Shown here: positions 27,671 through 35,595 of the stretch, piece by piece
How positions within the stretch are numbered: position 1 is the stretch's first letter
Layout of the letters: each line of letters starts with the position of its first letter
Assembly: GCA_005883215.1 (NCBI GenBank)
Contig: VAYS01000029.1
Span: 1-59,029, forward strand
Length of the DNA stretch: 59,029 nt
Direction of reading: 5' to 3'
Source of the DNA: Actinomycetota bacterium
GTDB lineage: Bacteria > Actinomycetota > Thermoleophilia > Solirubrobacterales > Solirubrobacteraceae
Made by a program: the position numbers and the translations under genes
The notes under the pieces: generated by a model
What the model was told of the DNA's origin: nothing
The model's database searches: none
Seen by the model: the letters and a program-made list of their open reading frames with translations, nothing else

Positions 27671-27750
27671 CCGGCACCCCTCCTCGGCACCCGGCACCCC
27701 TCCTCGGCACCCGGCACCCCTCCTTGGCACCCGGCACCCCTCCGCGGGGC
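27671..27750. repeat. 20-bp tandem repeat, about 3.8 copies
   Basis: Unit CCGGCACCCCTCCTCGGCAC in direct tandem: copies 1 and 2 are identical, copy 3 has one change, and copy 4 is partial and diverged. It lies right after the citrate synthase stop, upstream of the GNAT promoter. No gene is carried. Confidence 0.9.
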
Positions 27751-27803
27751 CCCGGGCCGGCGGGTGTGTGAGCGCGGGCACACAAGGCTCCGGCGCCGCC
27801 GCG

Positions 27804-27809
27804 TAGGCT
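27804..27809 (+). promoter_or_regulatory. leaderless -10 box (TAGGCT) for the GNAT gene
   Basis: TAGGCT ends 7 nt before the GTG at 27817; no Shine-Dalgarno. Confidence 0.5.
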
Positions 27810-27816
27810 GGGCCGC

Positions 27817-28320
27817 GTGCTCACTCGGTTGCATGACGGAACTCGCATCCTCATCCGCCCCATCCGCCCGGCCGACCGGGCGATGCTGGCCGCCGGCCAC
27901 GAGCGCCTGTCGCCGCAGACCCAGCACCGGCGCTACCTGGCGGCCAAGCCGCGCCTGAGCAGCGCCGAGCTGCGCTATCTCACCGAGGTGGACGGCGACG
28001 ACCACGTCGCCTACGTGGCCGTGCTCACCGATCAGCCCGAGCGCCTGGTGGCGGTCGGGCGCTACGTCCGGCGGGCCGACGACCCCGCCACCGCCGAGGT
28101 GGCCATCACGGTCGGCGACGAGCTGCAGGGCAAGGGGCTGGGAACGCGACTGGGACTGTTGCTCGCCGACCACGCCCGCGAGCGCGGCGTCAAGCGCTTT
28201 ACCGCCACCATGCTGGCCGACAACCTCCCCGCCCAGCGGCTGTTCACCCGGCTGCTGTGGCGGCTGCGCACCCACTCCGGGGCCGGCGTGTCAGAGCTGG
28301 TCGGCGAGCTCGCCGCCTGA
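27817..28320 (+). CDS. GNAT-family N-acetyltransferase
   Basis: Acetyltransferase of 167 residues. The N-terminus resembles the acetyltransferase part of Pat-type protein acetylases (TRILIRPIRPADRAML, LSPQTQHRRYLAAK). The acetyl-CoA pyrophosphate loop is GDELQGKGLGTRLG (motif A, Q-G-K-G-L-G). Motif B is in FTATMLADNLPAQRLF. It might acetylate protein lysines, as Pat does, but it lacks the large ADP-forming synthetase domain or cNMP domain found on known Pat proteins. Isolated gene, apparently leaderless. Confidence 0.85.
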   Translation: MLTRLHDGTRILIRPIRPADRAMLAAGHERLSPQTQHRRYLAAKPRLSSAELRYLTEVDGDDHVAYVAVLTDQPERLVAVGRYVRRADDPATAEVAITVGDELQGKGLGTRLGLLLADHARERGVKRFTATMLADNLPAQRLFTRLLWRLRTHSGAGVSELVGELAA

Positions 28321-28380
28321 GCGCCCGGACCGGCAGCGCCCCGGACCGGCGGCGCTCCGCCCGCCTGCCATCATCGCCGG

Positions 28381-28737
28381 GTGGCCGGCTGGAGGTTGAC
28401 CGTCCGTCATGGCTCGCGCGTCGAGCACGACCGCTTCGACGACCTCGACGCGGCGCTGTCTGAGCTCGAGCGGCGCCTGGACGGGGTCACCGGCGAGGCG
28501 CGCCAGCGTCCGGTCAGCTTCCTCGGGCGCCGTTATGACCCGGTCGCCCAGGTCGCCGCCCGGGCCGAGGTGGCCGGCCCCCACCGCCTGCTCCCGAGCG
28601 TCCACGGCGGCGTCGACATGCGCGGCGACGGCTCGACCGAGGCCTATACCGGGCGCTGGCGCCGGCGGCTGGTGGAGGTGCGCCCGGGCGAGACCGCCTA
28701 CCAGGCCCTGCGTCGGGCGCTCCACCCACCGCGCTAG
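28381..28737 (+). CDS. small conserved protein, unknown function
   Basis: Soluble protein of 118 residues, with no signal or membrane segment. It opens GWRLTVRHGSRVEHDRFDDL, has a helical stretch DAALSELERRLDG, a strand-rich centre (FLGRRYDPVAQVAAR) and ends EVRPGETAYQALRRALHPP. The pattern of one helix packed on strands could be a small alpha/beta domain. It starts at GTG 28381, 60 nt after the GNAT gene on the same strand. No family was recognised. Confidence 0.6.
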   Translation: MAGWRLTVRHGSRVEHDRFDDLDAALSELERRLDGVTGEARQRPVSFLGRRYDPVAQVAARAEVAGPHRLLPSVHGGVDMRGDGSTEAYTGRWRRRLVEVRPGETAYQALRRALHPPR

Positions 28738-28784
28738 CCGGCCCCCACGCGCTAGCCGGCCCCCACGCGCTCGCCGACCCCCGA
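28731..28784. repeat. 18-bp tandem repeat, three copies, overlapping a stop codon
   Basis: Unit GCGCTAGCCGGCCCCCAC begins at 28731, 28749 and 28767; the third copy has changes. The TAG stop of the gene ending at 28737 lies in the first copy. Confidence 0.8.
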
Positions 28785-28794
28785 CGGCCGACGC

Positions 28795-29631
28795 TCAGCG
28801 CTCGTCGCCGGCTGGCTGACCCGGATAGGGACCATCGCCGGTCAGGCACCCCGCCCCGCAACGGGCGCCCAGCGCGAGCGCCTCGGGCAACCGAAGGCCA
28901 GACCCCAGCCCATACACCAGCCCGGCGGCAAACGAGTCGCCGCATCCGTAGGAATCGACGATCGGGCCGGGTGGAGGGCTCGCCGGCCACCGGCCCGCGC
29001 TTCCGTCGGCGCCGGTCCAGCGCCCGCCGCGCTCGCCCTCGGTGAGGATCACCCACCGGGGATCGGATGCCAGCGTGCCCGGCTCATAGCGCTCGCCCTG
29101 GTCGCTGGCGCTGGCCACCAGCACGTCGATGGGCACCCCCGCCTCGACCAGCGCGGGCATCGCCCGCGGCGTAGCGACGAGCAAGCGCGCGGCGCGGGCG
29201 GCCCGCAGCGCCGCCCCGTCCCCGCCGGTGAAGTACAGGGCGTCGACGGCCTCCAGCGCATCCCAGGGCAGGGGGTCGGCGCCGCGGGGGACCAGGCGCT
29301 CGCCGACGATCGTGATCGTCCGCTCCCCCGCCGCGTCCAGGTGGGTGAACGCCCGCCGCTGGGGGCCCGGGCGCCGGGCGGTGTGCAGGGTCAGCTCGGG
29401 GTGGGCGACCAGGTCCGCGCGCGCCCGCTCGCCGAGCTCATCGTCTCCCACCGCGGTCAAGAACAGGCAGTCGCCGGCGAGCTTTCCCAGCTGGGCGGCG
29501 GCCACGCTGCCTCCGCCGGCGGCCTGGGACCAGGCCCGCTCGGCGCGCACGATCTCGCCCGCCCGCGGCAGGCGCGGCACGCGCGCGAACTCCACCCACT
29601 CGACGTGGCCGACGACCGCGACCCGGACCAC
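28795..29631 (-). CDS. PfkB-family carbohydrate kinase
   Basis: Ribokinase-like kinase of 278 residues. It opens VVRVAVVGHVEWVEFARVP, has the substrate loop AAGGGSVAAAQLGKLAG, and ends with the catalytic motif SYGCGDSFAAGLVYG. The residue between the glycines of the anion hole is Cys rather than the usual Ala, but the catalytic Asp is kept. GTG 29631 was chosen because GGAG lies 8 nt upstream and it begins just before the first conserved strand; an ATG at 29670 would overlap the upstream peptidase. Substrate unknown; probably cotranscribed with the YgjP-like gene. Confidence 0.85.
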   Translation of the reverse strand: MVRVAVVGHVEWVEFARVPRLPRAGEIVRAERAWSQAAGGGSVAAAQLGKLAGDCLFLTAVGDDELGERARADLVAHPELTLHTARRPGPQRRAFTHLDAAGERTITIVGERLVPRGADPLPWDALEAVDALYFTGGDGAALRAARAARLLVATPRAMPALVEAGVPIDVLVASASDQGERYEPGTLASDPRWVILTEGERGGRWTGADGSAGRWPASPPPGPIVDSYGCGDSFAAGLVYGLGSGLRLPEALALGARCGAGCLTGDGPYPGQPAGDER

Positions 29632-29647
29632 CGCCGGCTCCGCGTCC

Positions 29648-30334
29648 CTAGAGCACGAGCGTCGGCCCATGCCGGCGCAGCCAGCGGGCGTGCTCGCGCC
29701 AGTCCGGGCAGTGCGAGGCCAGCAAGGACCAGAACCGCGGGGAGTGGTCGAGCATCTCGAGATGGCAGACCTCGTGCCAGACCACGTAGTCGAGCACCGG
29801 CTCGGGCGCCAGCAGCAGGCGCCAGTTGAAGCTCATCCGCCCCTCCGCCGAGCAGCTCGCCCAGCGCGTGCGCTGGGAGCGGATGCTCAGGCCCTCGTAG
29901 GCAAAGCCGGTCTGGGCGGTGGCTCGGTCCAGCCGGGGCTCGATCTCCTCGCGCGCGGCTCGTCGGTACCAGCGCTCGAGCGCCGGGCGCGCGTCGCCGG
30001 CCGGCACCAGCAGCCGATCGCCGCGGCGATGCACCCGCGAGCGCGAGGACTGGGGCACCAGGCGCAGGGCCTGACCCAGGTAGGGCACGGTCCCGGCGCG
30101 GCTGGCCACGCGCTCGCGCACCGCCTCGGCCTCGCGCAGGCGCCGCTCGATCCAGGGTCGCAGTTCGGCGATCGCCGCCTGTGCCTCGAGCGCCGGCGCG
30201 CGGCGCGGGAGCACGACCTCCACGCCGGTATGGGGATCGACGGTGACCCGCACCCGGCGCGCCCGCGGCGACCGGCGCACCGTGTAGCGGATCTCGACGG
30301 GGTCCCGGGAGGGCTGGGCGAGCAGGTCTGACAC
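29648..30334 (-). CDS. YgjP-like (M48-type) zinc metallopeptidase
   Basis: Cytoplasmic zincin of 228 residues of the YgjP/WLM type. An N-terminal beta domain (EIRYTVRRSPRARRVRVTV) is followed by a helical region and the zinc site VVWHEVCHLEMLDHSPRFW: HExxH plus a third His 6 residues on. The preceding RWASCSAEGRMSFNWRLLLAP is the family hallmark. The substrate is unknown; relatives may cut DNA-crosslinked or damaged proteins. GTG start with TACTCT 8 nt upstream, so probably leaderless. Followed by the PfkB gene. Confidence 0.88.
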   Translation of the reverse strand: MSDLLAQPSRDPVEIRYTVRRSPRARRVRVTVDPHTGVEVVLPRRAPALEAQAAIAELRPWIERRLREAEAVRERVASRAGTVPYLGQALRLVPQSSRSRVHRRGDRLLVPAGDARPALERWYRRAAREEIEPRLDRATAQTGFAYEGLSIRSQRTRWASCSAEGRMSFNWRLLLAPEPVLDYVVWHEVCHLEMLDHSPRFWSLLASHCPDWREHARWLRRHGPTLVL

Positions 30335-30342
30335 GGGCAGAG

Positions 30343-30348
30343 AGAGTA
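30343..30348 (-). promoter_or_regulatory. leaderless -10 box (TACTCT) for the YgjP-like gene
   Basis: On the minus strand TACTCT ends 8 nt before the GTG at 30334; no Shine-Dalgarno. Confidence 0.45.
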
Positions 30349-30391
30349 GGAGGCCGGGCGGATCGCGCGCAACGCAGGCAGCGGCGCTGCC

Positions 30392-30397
30392 TAATCT
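30392..30397 (+). promoter_or_regulatory. leaderless -10 box (TAATCT) for the 63-residue gene
   Basis: TAATCT ends 6 nt before the ATG at 30404. It is the clearest box of this type in the window and supports that this small gene is expressed. Confidence 0.55.
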
Positions 30398-30403
30398 GCC
30401 CCC

Positions 30404-30595
30404 ATGGGATCAGTGGTCCGCCTCCCGCCCGGCGTGCGCCCCCCGTTCGAGGTCTACGTCAACGGCGTGCGCCAGGCGCTGGGCACCGACTACCAGGTAC
30501 GTGAGGGCGCGCTGGTCTTCTCGCGCCCGCTGGCCAAGGAGGGGGGGCTGGGGTTCTGGCGCTGGCTAATCGGCGCCTATCCCAGGGACGCATGA
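30404..30595 (+). CDS. 63-residue conserved small protein
   Basis: Small soluble protein: PPFEVYVNGVRQALGTDYQV reads like a small beta domain, and the C-terminus KEGGLGFWRWLIGAYPRDA has aromatic residues that could dock on a membrane or partner. The dedicated TAATCT promoter box supports expression. Its last 137 nt overlap the 3' end of metF on the other strand. I recognise the pattern as one shared by short uncharacterised actinobacterial proteins, but cannot name a function. Confidence 0.6.
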   Translation: MGSVVRLPPGVRPPFEVYVNGVRQALGTDYQVREGALVFSRPLAKEGGLGFWRWLIGAYPRDA

Positions 30596-31457
30596 GGCGC
30601 AGCGCGGACAGGATCGCCCGCGTGGCCGGCGAGCGATTGAGCGTGTAGAAGTGGATCCCCGGCGCTCCGTGCGCGAGCAGGTCGGCGCACTGCAGCGTGG
30701 CGTAGGACAGGCCCAGCTCCGACACCGCCTGCGGCGAGTCCGCGCGCGCCTCCAGCTCGGCCATCAGGGCCGGCGGGATGCTGGCCCCGCACATCGAGGT
30801 GAACTTCTTGATCTGCTGGAAGTTGGCGATCGGCATGATGCCCGGGATGATCGGCACCTCGATCCCGATCGCCCGCGCCCGGCCCACGAAGTCGTAGTAG
30901 AAGGCGTTGTCGAAGAACAGCTGGGTGATGAGAAAGCCCGCGCCCGCCCCGACCTTGGCCTTGGCGTAGCGCAGGTCGGACTCGGCGTCCACAGCGTCGA
31001 GATGGGTCTCGGGAAAGCACGCCGCGCCGATGGCAAAGCCGTAGCCGGCGTCGAGCATCTCGATCAGCTCCCGCGAGAACTCCAGGCCGCCCTCGGTCTT
31101 GCGCCACTGCTCCTGTCCGGCGGGCGGGTCCCCTCGAAGGGCAAGCACGTTGTCGATGCCGGCATCGCGCATCTCGTCCAGCGTGCCCCGCAGCTGCTCG
31201 ACGGTGGCGCCCACGCAGGTGAAGTGGGCCATCGCCTCCAGGCCGAACTCGTCGCGCAGGCGCTTGACGATCTCGATCGTCTTGGTGCGCGTCGAGCCGC
31301 CGGCGCCATAGGTCACGGACACGAACGCCGGGTCGAGCTTGCTGAGCTCCTGGAGCGCCGCGAACAGGTTTCGCTCGCCCTCGGCCGTCTTGGGAGGGAA
31401 GAACTCGAAGGAGAAGACCGGCTCGCTGCTGCCGGCGATGATCTCGTCGATGCGCAT
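30459..31457 (-). CDS. metF: methylenetetrahydrofolate reductase
   Basis: FAD-dependent 5,10-methylene-THF reductase of about 332 residues, supplying methyl-THF for methionine. It shows the family start SEPVFSFEFFPPKTAEG with the catalytic Glu, then VSVTYGAGGSTR, LALRGDPP, the FAD site ETHLDAVDAESDLRYAKAK (19 residues), ITQLFFDN, PIIPGIMPI and GIHFYTLNRS. The family normally ends near SALRLMRPW. Here about 40 more residues (basic, Pro-rich) run antisense through the 63-residue gene before a TGA at 30459. ATG 31457 was chosen because MRIDEII precedes the first strand. Confidence 0.94.
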   Translation of the reverse strand: MRIDEIIAGSSEPVFSFEFFPPKTAEGERNLFAALQELSKLDPAFVSVTYGAGGSTRTKTIEIVKRLRDEFGLEAMAHFTCVGATVEQLRGTLDEMRDAGIDNVLALRGDPPAGQEQWRKTEGGLEFSRELIEMLDAGYGFAIGAACFPETHLDAVDAESDLRYAKAKVGAGAGFLITQLFFDNAFYYDFVGRARAIGIEVPIIPGIMPIANFQQIKKFTSMCGASIPPALMAELEARADSPQAVSELGLSYATLQCADLLAHGAPGIHFYTLNRSPATRAILSALRLMRPWDRRRLASARTPAPPPWPAGARRPARPHVPGSRCPAPGARR

Positions 31458-31574
31458 GTCGTGGGCCAAACATCGTAGGGGAGCAAAAATGCCGGCTCGC
31501 CGCCGGCAAGTTCGCGCCCGGCGCCGCACTGCGCGCCCGCACGGGCGCGCTCGCGCCCCGGGGCCGGCCGGCGT

Positions 31575-32570
31575 TCAGGCGGCCTGCCAGCGCTCGGGCT
31601 CGCCCTCCAGGCGCCGGGCCCGGCCGCTGACCTCCAGGTGGCGCAGGTAGCACAGCGTCTCCGACAGCCACCAGTTGCCGGTCATCGGCGTGATCGGCTC
31701 GCCGTAGACCTGGGGCACGACGTCATAGGCGGTGGCCGGCTGGGCGGCGATCGCCTGTGCCACCAGGCCCAGGCGCTCGTGTACCAGGCGCCGGTTGGCC
31801 TCGATGTGGGCGCGCACGTCGGAGAACGTGCGCCCGTGGCCGGGGAGGCACAGGCGGGCGCCGAGCGCCCCGACCAGGTCGAGCGAGTGCAGGAACTCGC
31901 CGGCGGGGTCGGGCGTGAAGCCGTAGTCGTAGTACAGCGAGACCCGGCCCGGCAGGTGATCGCCGGAGATCAGCAGCCGGCGCTCGGACTGAAACAGGCA
32001 CACGTGCGATGGCGCGTGCCCGGGCGTCTCGTGCACCGTCCACGTCCCCAGGTCGGTGTCGATCGCCGTGCCCTGAACCAGCGGGCGGTCGGGCTCGATC
32101 AGCCGGGCGATGCCGAACCCCCGGCCGCGGCGGGCCTCGGCGAAGGCGCGCAGCGGCTCCTCGGGCACCCCGCTCTGGCGCGCGATCTCCAGCCGGCGGG
32201 TCAGCGCGGCGTCGGGGTCCTCGGCCGCCAGGGTCATGTGGGCGTGGTTGGGGTGCATCCACAGCTCGGCGCCCGAGCGCTCCACGATCGTCGCCGCCTG
32301 GCCGTAGTGGTCGGAGTGGGCGTGGGTGCAGACCACGAGCTTTACGTTCTCCAGGCGCAGGTGGCACTGGTCCAGCGCCCGCTCCAGCTGGGCGATCGAG
32401 CCGGGCTCGTGCATGCCGGTGTCGACGAGCACCACGCCGTCTCCGGCGGCCAGGGCAAAGGCGTTGCAGTGGGGCACCCCCGGCCAGGGCAGCGGCAGGC
32501 GCAGGCGCCAGGCGCCGGGCAGCACGCGCTCGCCCCGGCCCAGCTCGCGCCTGCGTTTGGCGTCGGACAC
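31575..32570 (-). CDS. metallo-beta-lactamase-fold hydrolase
   Basis: MBL-superfamily hydrolase of 331 residues. The metal ligands are THAHSDHYGQ (HxHxDH), ETPGHAPSHVC, SGDHLPGRV and LPGHGRTF. A helical C-terminal region (NRRLVHERLGLVAQAI ... YLRHLEVSGRARRLEGEP) resembles lactamase-like LACTB2 proteins with a winged-helix tail. It could be a thioesterase, lactonase or nuclease. GTG start with TAGGGT 6 nt upstream. Confidence 0.85.
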   Translation of the reverse strand: MSDAKRRRELGRGERVLPGAWRLRLPLPWPGVPHCNAFALAAGDGVVLVDTGMHEPGSIAQLERALDQCHLRLENVKLVVCTHAHSDHYGQAATIVERSGAELWMHPNHAHMTLAAEDPDAALTRRLEIARQSGVPEEPLRAFAEARRGRGFGIARLIEPDRPLVQGTAIDTDLGTWTVHETPGHAPSHVCLFQSERRLLISGDHLPGRVSLYYDYGFTPDPAGEFLHSLDLVGALGARLCLPGHGRTFSDVRAHIEANRRLVHERLGLVAQAIAAQPATAYDVVPQVYGEPITPMTGNWWLSETLCYLRHLEVSGRARRLEGEPERWQAA

Positions 32571-32576
32571 GCCGGC

Positions 32577-32582
32577 ACCCTA
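32577..32582 (-). promoter_or_regulatory. leaderless -10 box (TAGGGT) for the MBL hydrolase
   Basis: On the minus strand TAGGGT ends 6 nt before the GTG at 32570. Confidence 0.5.
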
Positions 32583-32595
32583 ATCGCTGGCCCCC

Positions 32596-32677
32596 GGACC
32601 GGCCCGACCGCCCGCGCGGACCGGCCCGACCGCCCGCCCGGAGCGGCCTGACCACCCGCCCGGAGCGGCCTGAGCGC
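32596..32677. repeat. 22-bp tandem repeat, about 3.7 copies
   Basis: Units begin at 32596, 32618, 32640 and 32662 with core GGACCGGCCCGACCGCCCGC (20 of 22 bases); copies 3 and 4 carry shared changes (GGAGCGGCCTGA). It lies between two divergent MBL-fold genes, just upstream of the 32716 gene. Confidence 0.9.
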
Positions 32678-32715
32678 AACTACACTGCTCCGCTCAGCCA
32701 CCAGGAGAGGAAGGT

Positions 32716-33996
32716 ATGGCCGAGCAATCCACCGCCCCCAGCACGACCGCGCCCGACGGCGCCGCGGAGCCGAAGAAGGGCGAGGAGAGCAAGTCCAAGC
32801 GCCCGACCAAGGCCGCCACGCTGAAGGCGGTCCGCGACTACTTCGGCAACATCGCGCGCGGGGACCGCGACGCCCAGGCCAAGGCCTACGCCCCCCACGG
32901 CACCGGCATCCTCCACGGCCAGACCTCCGAGCTGAGCCGCGACGAGATCATCGCCTACTTCCGCGACCTCTACGCCGCGTTTCCCGACTTCTCCTTCGAG
33001 GTGCTCGACATCGTGGCCGACGGCGACAAGGCGGGCGTGCGCTGGCAGGCCACCGCCACCTTCGCCGGCGAGGCCCCGTTCATGGGCGTGGAGCCGAACG
33101 GGTCCCGCATCCAGACCCAGGGCGTGGACTTCTTGCGCATCGAGGACGGCCAGATCGTGCGCAACGACGCCTACCCCGACAACATGGCGGTGGCGCGCGG
33201 GATCGGCCTGCTCCCCCCGCCGGGCTCCAAGGCCGAGACCCGGCTCAACACCGCGTTTAACCTGCGCACGCGCATGGGCAAGCGCCTGGGCGCCGGCGAG
33301 CCCGAGCCGGTCGCCGACGGCGTGTGGCTGGTGCGGGGGGGATTCCCGGGCAAGACCATGAACGTCTACCTGCTTCGCGACGGCGACGGCGTGATGCTGT
33401 TCGACGCCGGAGTCAAGTCGATGACCCGCGCGCTGGCCGCCGCCGGCTTGGGGATGGGCGGGATCACCCGCGTCCTGCTCGGCCACGGCCACGCCGACCA
33501 CCGCGGCGCCGCCGCCGGCCTGGGCGTGCCGGTCTACTGCCACCCCGCCGAGCGCGCCGACGCCGAGGGCGACGCGGGCTCGCACTATTTCGACCTCTCC
33601 AAGCTCAATCCGGTGGGCCGCTTCCTGCTCACCCGGATGCTCCCCGCCTGGGATGGGGGCCCGGTGAAGATCGCCGGGACGGTCGACGAGGGCGAGGAGA
33701 TCGCCGGCTTTCGCGTCGTGCACCTGCCCGGCCACGCCCCCGGTCTGATCGGGCTGTGGCGGGAGTCGGACCGCCTGGCCCTGGTCAGCGACTGCTTTTA
33801 CACGCTGGATCCCCAGACCGGGATCAAGGGCGCCCCACGCGTGCCCCACGTCGCGTTCAACCAAGACACCGAACAGGCGCGGGCGAGCATCCGCAAGCTC
33901 GCCGAGATGGAGCCCGGCGCCGCCTGGCCCGGGCACGCCGAGCCGCTGGTCGGCGACGTGCGCTCGAGGCTCGAGCAGGCGGCGGCCACCACCTAG
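32716..33996 (+). CDS. SnoaL-like domain fused to a metallo-beta-lactamase-fold domain
   Basis: Two-domain protein of 426 residues. An acidic/Lys-rich disordered N-terminus (1-35) is followed by an NTF2/SnoaL-like domain (about 36-165): YFGNIARGDRDAQAKAYAP, then FPDFSFEVLDIVADGDKAG, then FLRIEDGQIVRNDAYPDN. After a linker comes an MBL domain (about 205-426) with LLGHGHADHRGAA, HLPGHAPGLIG, LVSDCFYTL and AWPGHAEPL. A strong RBS (AGGAGAGG) sits 5 nt upstream. The SnoaL domain may bind or isomerise a hydrophobic substrate that the MBL domain hydrolyses; this is inference. Domain calls are firm. Confidence 0.85.
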   Translation: MAEQSTAPSTTAPDGAAEPKKGEESKSKRPTKAATLKAVRDYFGNIARGDRDAQAKAYAPHGTGILHGQTSELSRDEIIAYFRDLYAAFPDFSFEVLDIVADGDKAGVRWQATATFAGEAPFMGVEPNGSRIQTQGVDFLRIEDGQIVRNDAYPDNMAVARGIGLLPPPGSKAETRLNTAFNLRTRMGKRLGAGEPEPVADGVWLVRGGFPGKTMNVYLLRDGDGVMLFDAGVKSMTRALAAAGLGMGGITRVLLGHGHADHRGAAAGLGVPVYCHPAERADAEGDAGSHYFDLSKLNPVGRFLLTRMLPAWDGGPVKIAGTVDEGEEIAGFRVVHLPGHAPGLIGLWRESDRLALVSDCFYTLDPQTGIKGAPRVPHVAFNQDTEQARASIRKLAEMEPGAAWPGHAEPLVGDVRSRLEQAAATT

Positions 33997-34003
33997 TAGC
34001 CCG

Positions 34004-34384
34004 GTGGGCCGCCGCTCGCGCCAGCGCACCCGCGAAGCCGCCGCGGCGGGGGCCGAGGACCCCGGGCGGGCCCCCAGCTCGAGCTACCTCGACCCGGCGG
34101 GCGACGAGCTCGTCCTGCGCGGCTCGCTGACCGCCTCCACGCGGCGTCAGTACGCCGAGGTGCGGGCCGGCTCGCCGCTATCGCGCGAGGACGCCTGGCA
34201 GCGGGCGGCCGAGTACCTGTTCGAGCGCCTGGCCGTGCGCTGGACGATCGCCGGGCTGCCGCTCAGCGACCAGCGCGAGCTGCTGGCCCGCTATCGGGCC
34301 GCCAGCCGCGCCGAGCGAGACTGGGTGCGCGCCACGCTGCGCGAGCACTGCGCCCAGCACTTTCCCGAGCTGCCGGCGCCGTGA
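34004..34384 (+). CDS. conserved helical protein, unknown function
   Basis: Soluble protein of 126 residues. A basic, disordered start (GRRSRQRTREAAAAG) is followed by SYLDPAGDELVLRGSLT and a helical half (SREDAWQRAAEYLFERLAVR, RELLARYRAASRAERDWVRA). The GTG start is 7 nt after the SnoaL-MBL stop, and the stop overlaps the aminotransferase start (GTGA), so it sits in the middle of a three-gene operon. No family was recognised. Confidence 0.65.
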   Translation: MGRRSRQRTREAAAAGAEDPGRAPSSSYLDPAGDELVLRGSLTASTRRQYAEVRAGSPLSREDAWQRAAEYLFERLAVRWTIAGLPLSDQRELLARYRAASRAERDWVRATLREHCAQHFPELPAP

Positions 34385-35595
34385 GCGCCCGCGCCCGTAC
34401 CCACGCGGCGGGAACGGCGCCCGCGCTGACCCCGATCCCCGAGCGTCTTCTGCTCGGCGCCGGGCCCAGCCCCGTGCCCCGCTCGGTGCTCGACGCCCTC
34501 GCGGAGCCCACCATCGGGCACCTGGACCCCGTCTTCGTGCAGGTGATGGAGGAGACCGCCGCCCTGCTGCGCACCGCCTTCGACACCGCCAACCCGGCCA
34601 CGCTGCCGCTCTCCACCACCGGCTCGGGGGGGATGGACGCGCTGGTGGTCAACTTCATCGAGCCCGGGGACCGCGTGGTGTGCGGGGTAAACGGCCTGTT
34701 CGGCGAGCGCATGGCCGACGCGCTCACCCGCGCCGGGGCCGAGCTCGTCCGGGTGGAGGCGCCGTGGGGCCGGGCGCTGGCGGTCGAGGACCTGCTGGCC
34801 GCGGCCGAGCCCGGGCTGCGGGCGATGGTGGTCATCCACGGCGAGACTTCGACCGGCGTCTGCCAGCCGCTCGACGGCCTGGCGGCGGCGTGCCGCGAGC
34901 GCGAGGCGCTGCTGCTCGTGGACTGCGTCACGTCGCTGTCGGGCCAGCCGCTGTCGATCGACGGCGACGGCGTCGACGCCGCCTTCAGCGGCACCCAGAA
35001 GTGCCTGAACTGCCCCCCCGGGCTGTCGCCGTTCACCGCCGGGCCCCGCGCCCTGGAACGCCTGGGGGCGCGCGCCCAGCCGCCGCGCAGCTGGTACCTG
35101 GACCTGTCGCTGGTGGGGGCCTACTGGGTCGGCCCCACCGACCCCGACGCCGCGCCGCGCCCGCGCACCTACCACCACACCGCGCCGGTGAACCTGATCT
35201 ACGGGCTGCGGGAGGCGCTGCGGCTGGTCGTCGAGGAGGGCTTGGCGGCGCGCTGGCGCCGCCATCGCCGGGCCCACGAGGCGCTGCGCCAGGCGCTGGG
35301 GGTGTTCGGCTTCGAGCGCCTGGCCCCCGCCGAGGAGGCGCTGGCCCCGCTTCTCGCCCTCCGCGTCCCCGACGGACTCGACGAGGCCGACCTACGCGCC
35401 CGCCTGCTGCGCGAGCATGGGATCGAGGTCTCGGGCGGGCTGGGTCCCCTGGCCGGCCAGATCTGGCGCATCGGGGTGATGGGGGTGGGCGCGCGCCCCG
35501 ACCCCCAGCGCCGACTGGTCCAGGCGCTCGCCGACGAGCTGGGAGGCGGCGCGGGAGAGGCCCTGTCCGCCCTACAGGCGGGCTGGGAGCAGTAG
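34381..35595 (+). CDS. class V aminotransferase (alanine/serine-glyoxylate type)
   Basis: PLP enzyme of 404 residues. The family start LLLGAGPSPVPRSVLDAL and IGHLDPVFVQVMEE matches alanine- and serine-glyoxylate aminotransferases. TTGSGGMDALVVNF binds the PLP phosphate, and the Asp of LLVDCVTSLSG sits under the ring. The Schiff-base Lys is in FSGTQKCLNCPPGLSPFT. It probably transfers the amino group of alanine or serine to glyoxylate. GTG start overlapping the upstream stop by 4 nt. Confidence 0.9.
   Translation: MSARARTHAAGTAPALTPIPERLLLGAGPSPVPRSVLDALAEPTIGHLDPVFVQVMEETAALLRTAFDTANPATLPLSTTGSGGMDALVVNFIEPGDRVVCGVNGLFGERMADALTRAGAELVRVEAPWGRALAVEDLLAAAEPGLRAMVVIHGETSTGVCQPLDGLAAACREREALLLVDCVTSLSGQPLSIDGDGVDAAFSGTQKCLNCPPGLSPFTAGPRALERLGARAQPPRSWYLDLSLVGAYWVGPTDPDAAPRPRTYHHTAPVNLIYGLREALRLVVEEGLAARWRRHRRAHEALRQALGVFGFERLAPAEEALAPLLALRVPDGLDEADLRARLLREHGIEVSGGLGPLAGQIWRIGVMGVGARPDPQRRLVQALADELGGGAGEALSALQAGWEQ

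Noticed and set aside
27671..27750. CRISPR-like array of short repeats
   Set aside because: The units are contiguous without unique spacers and no cas genes are near; they are simple tandem repeats.
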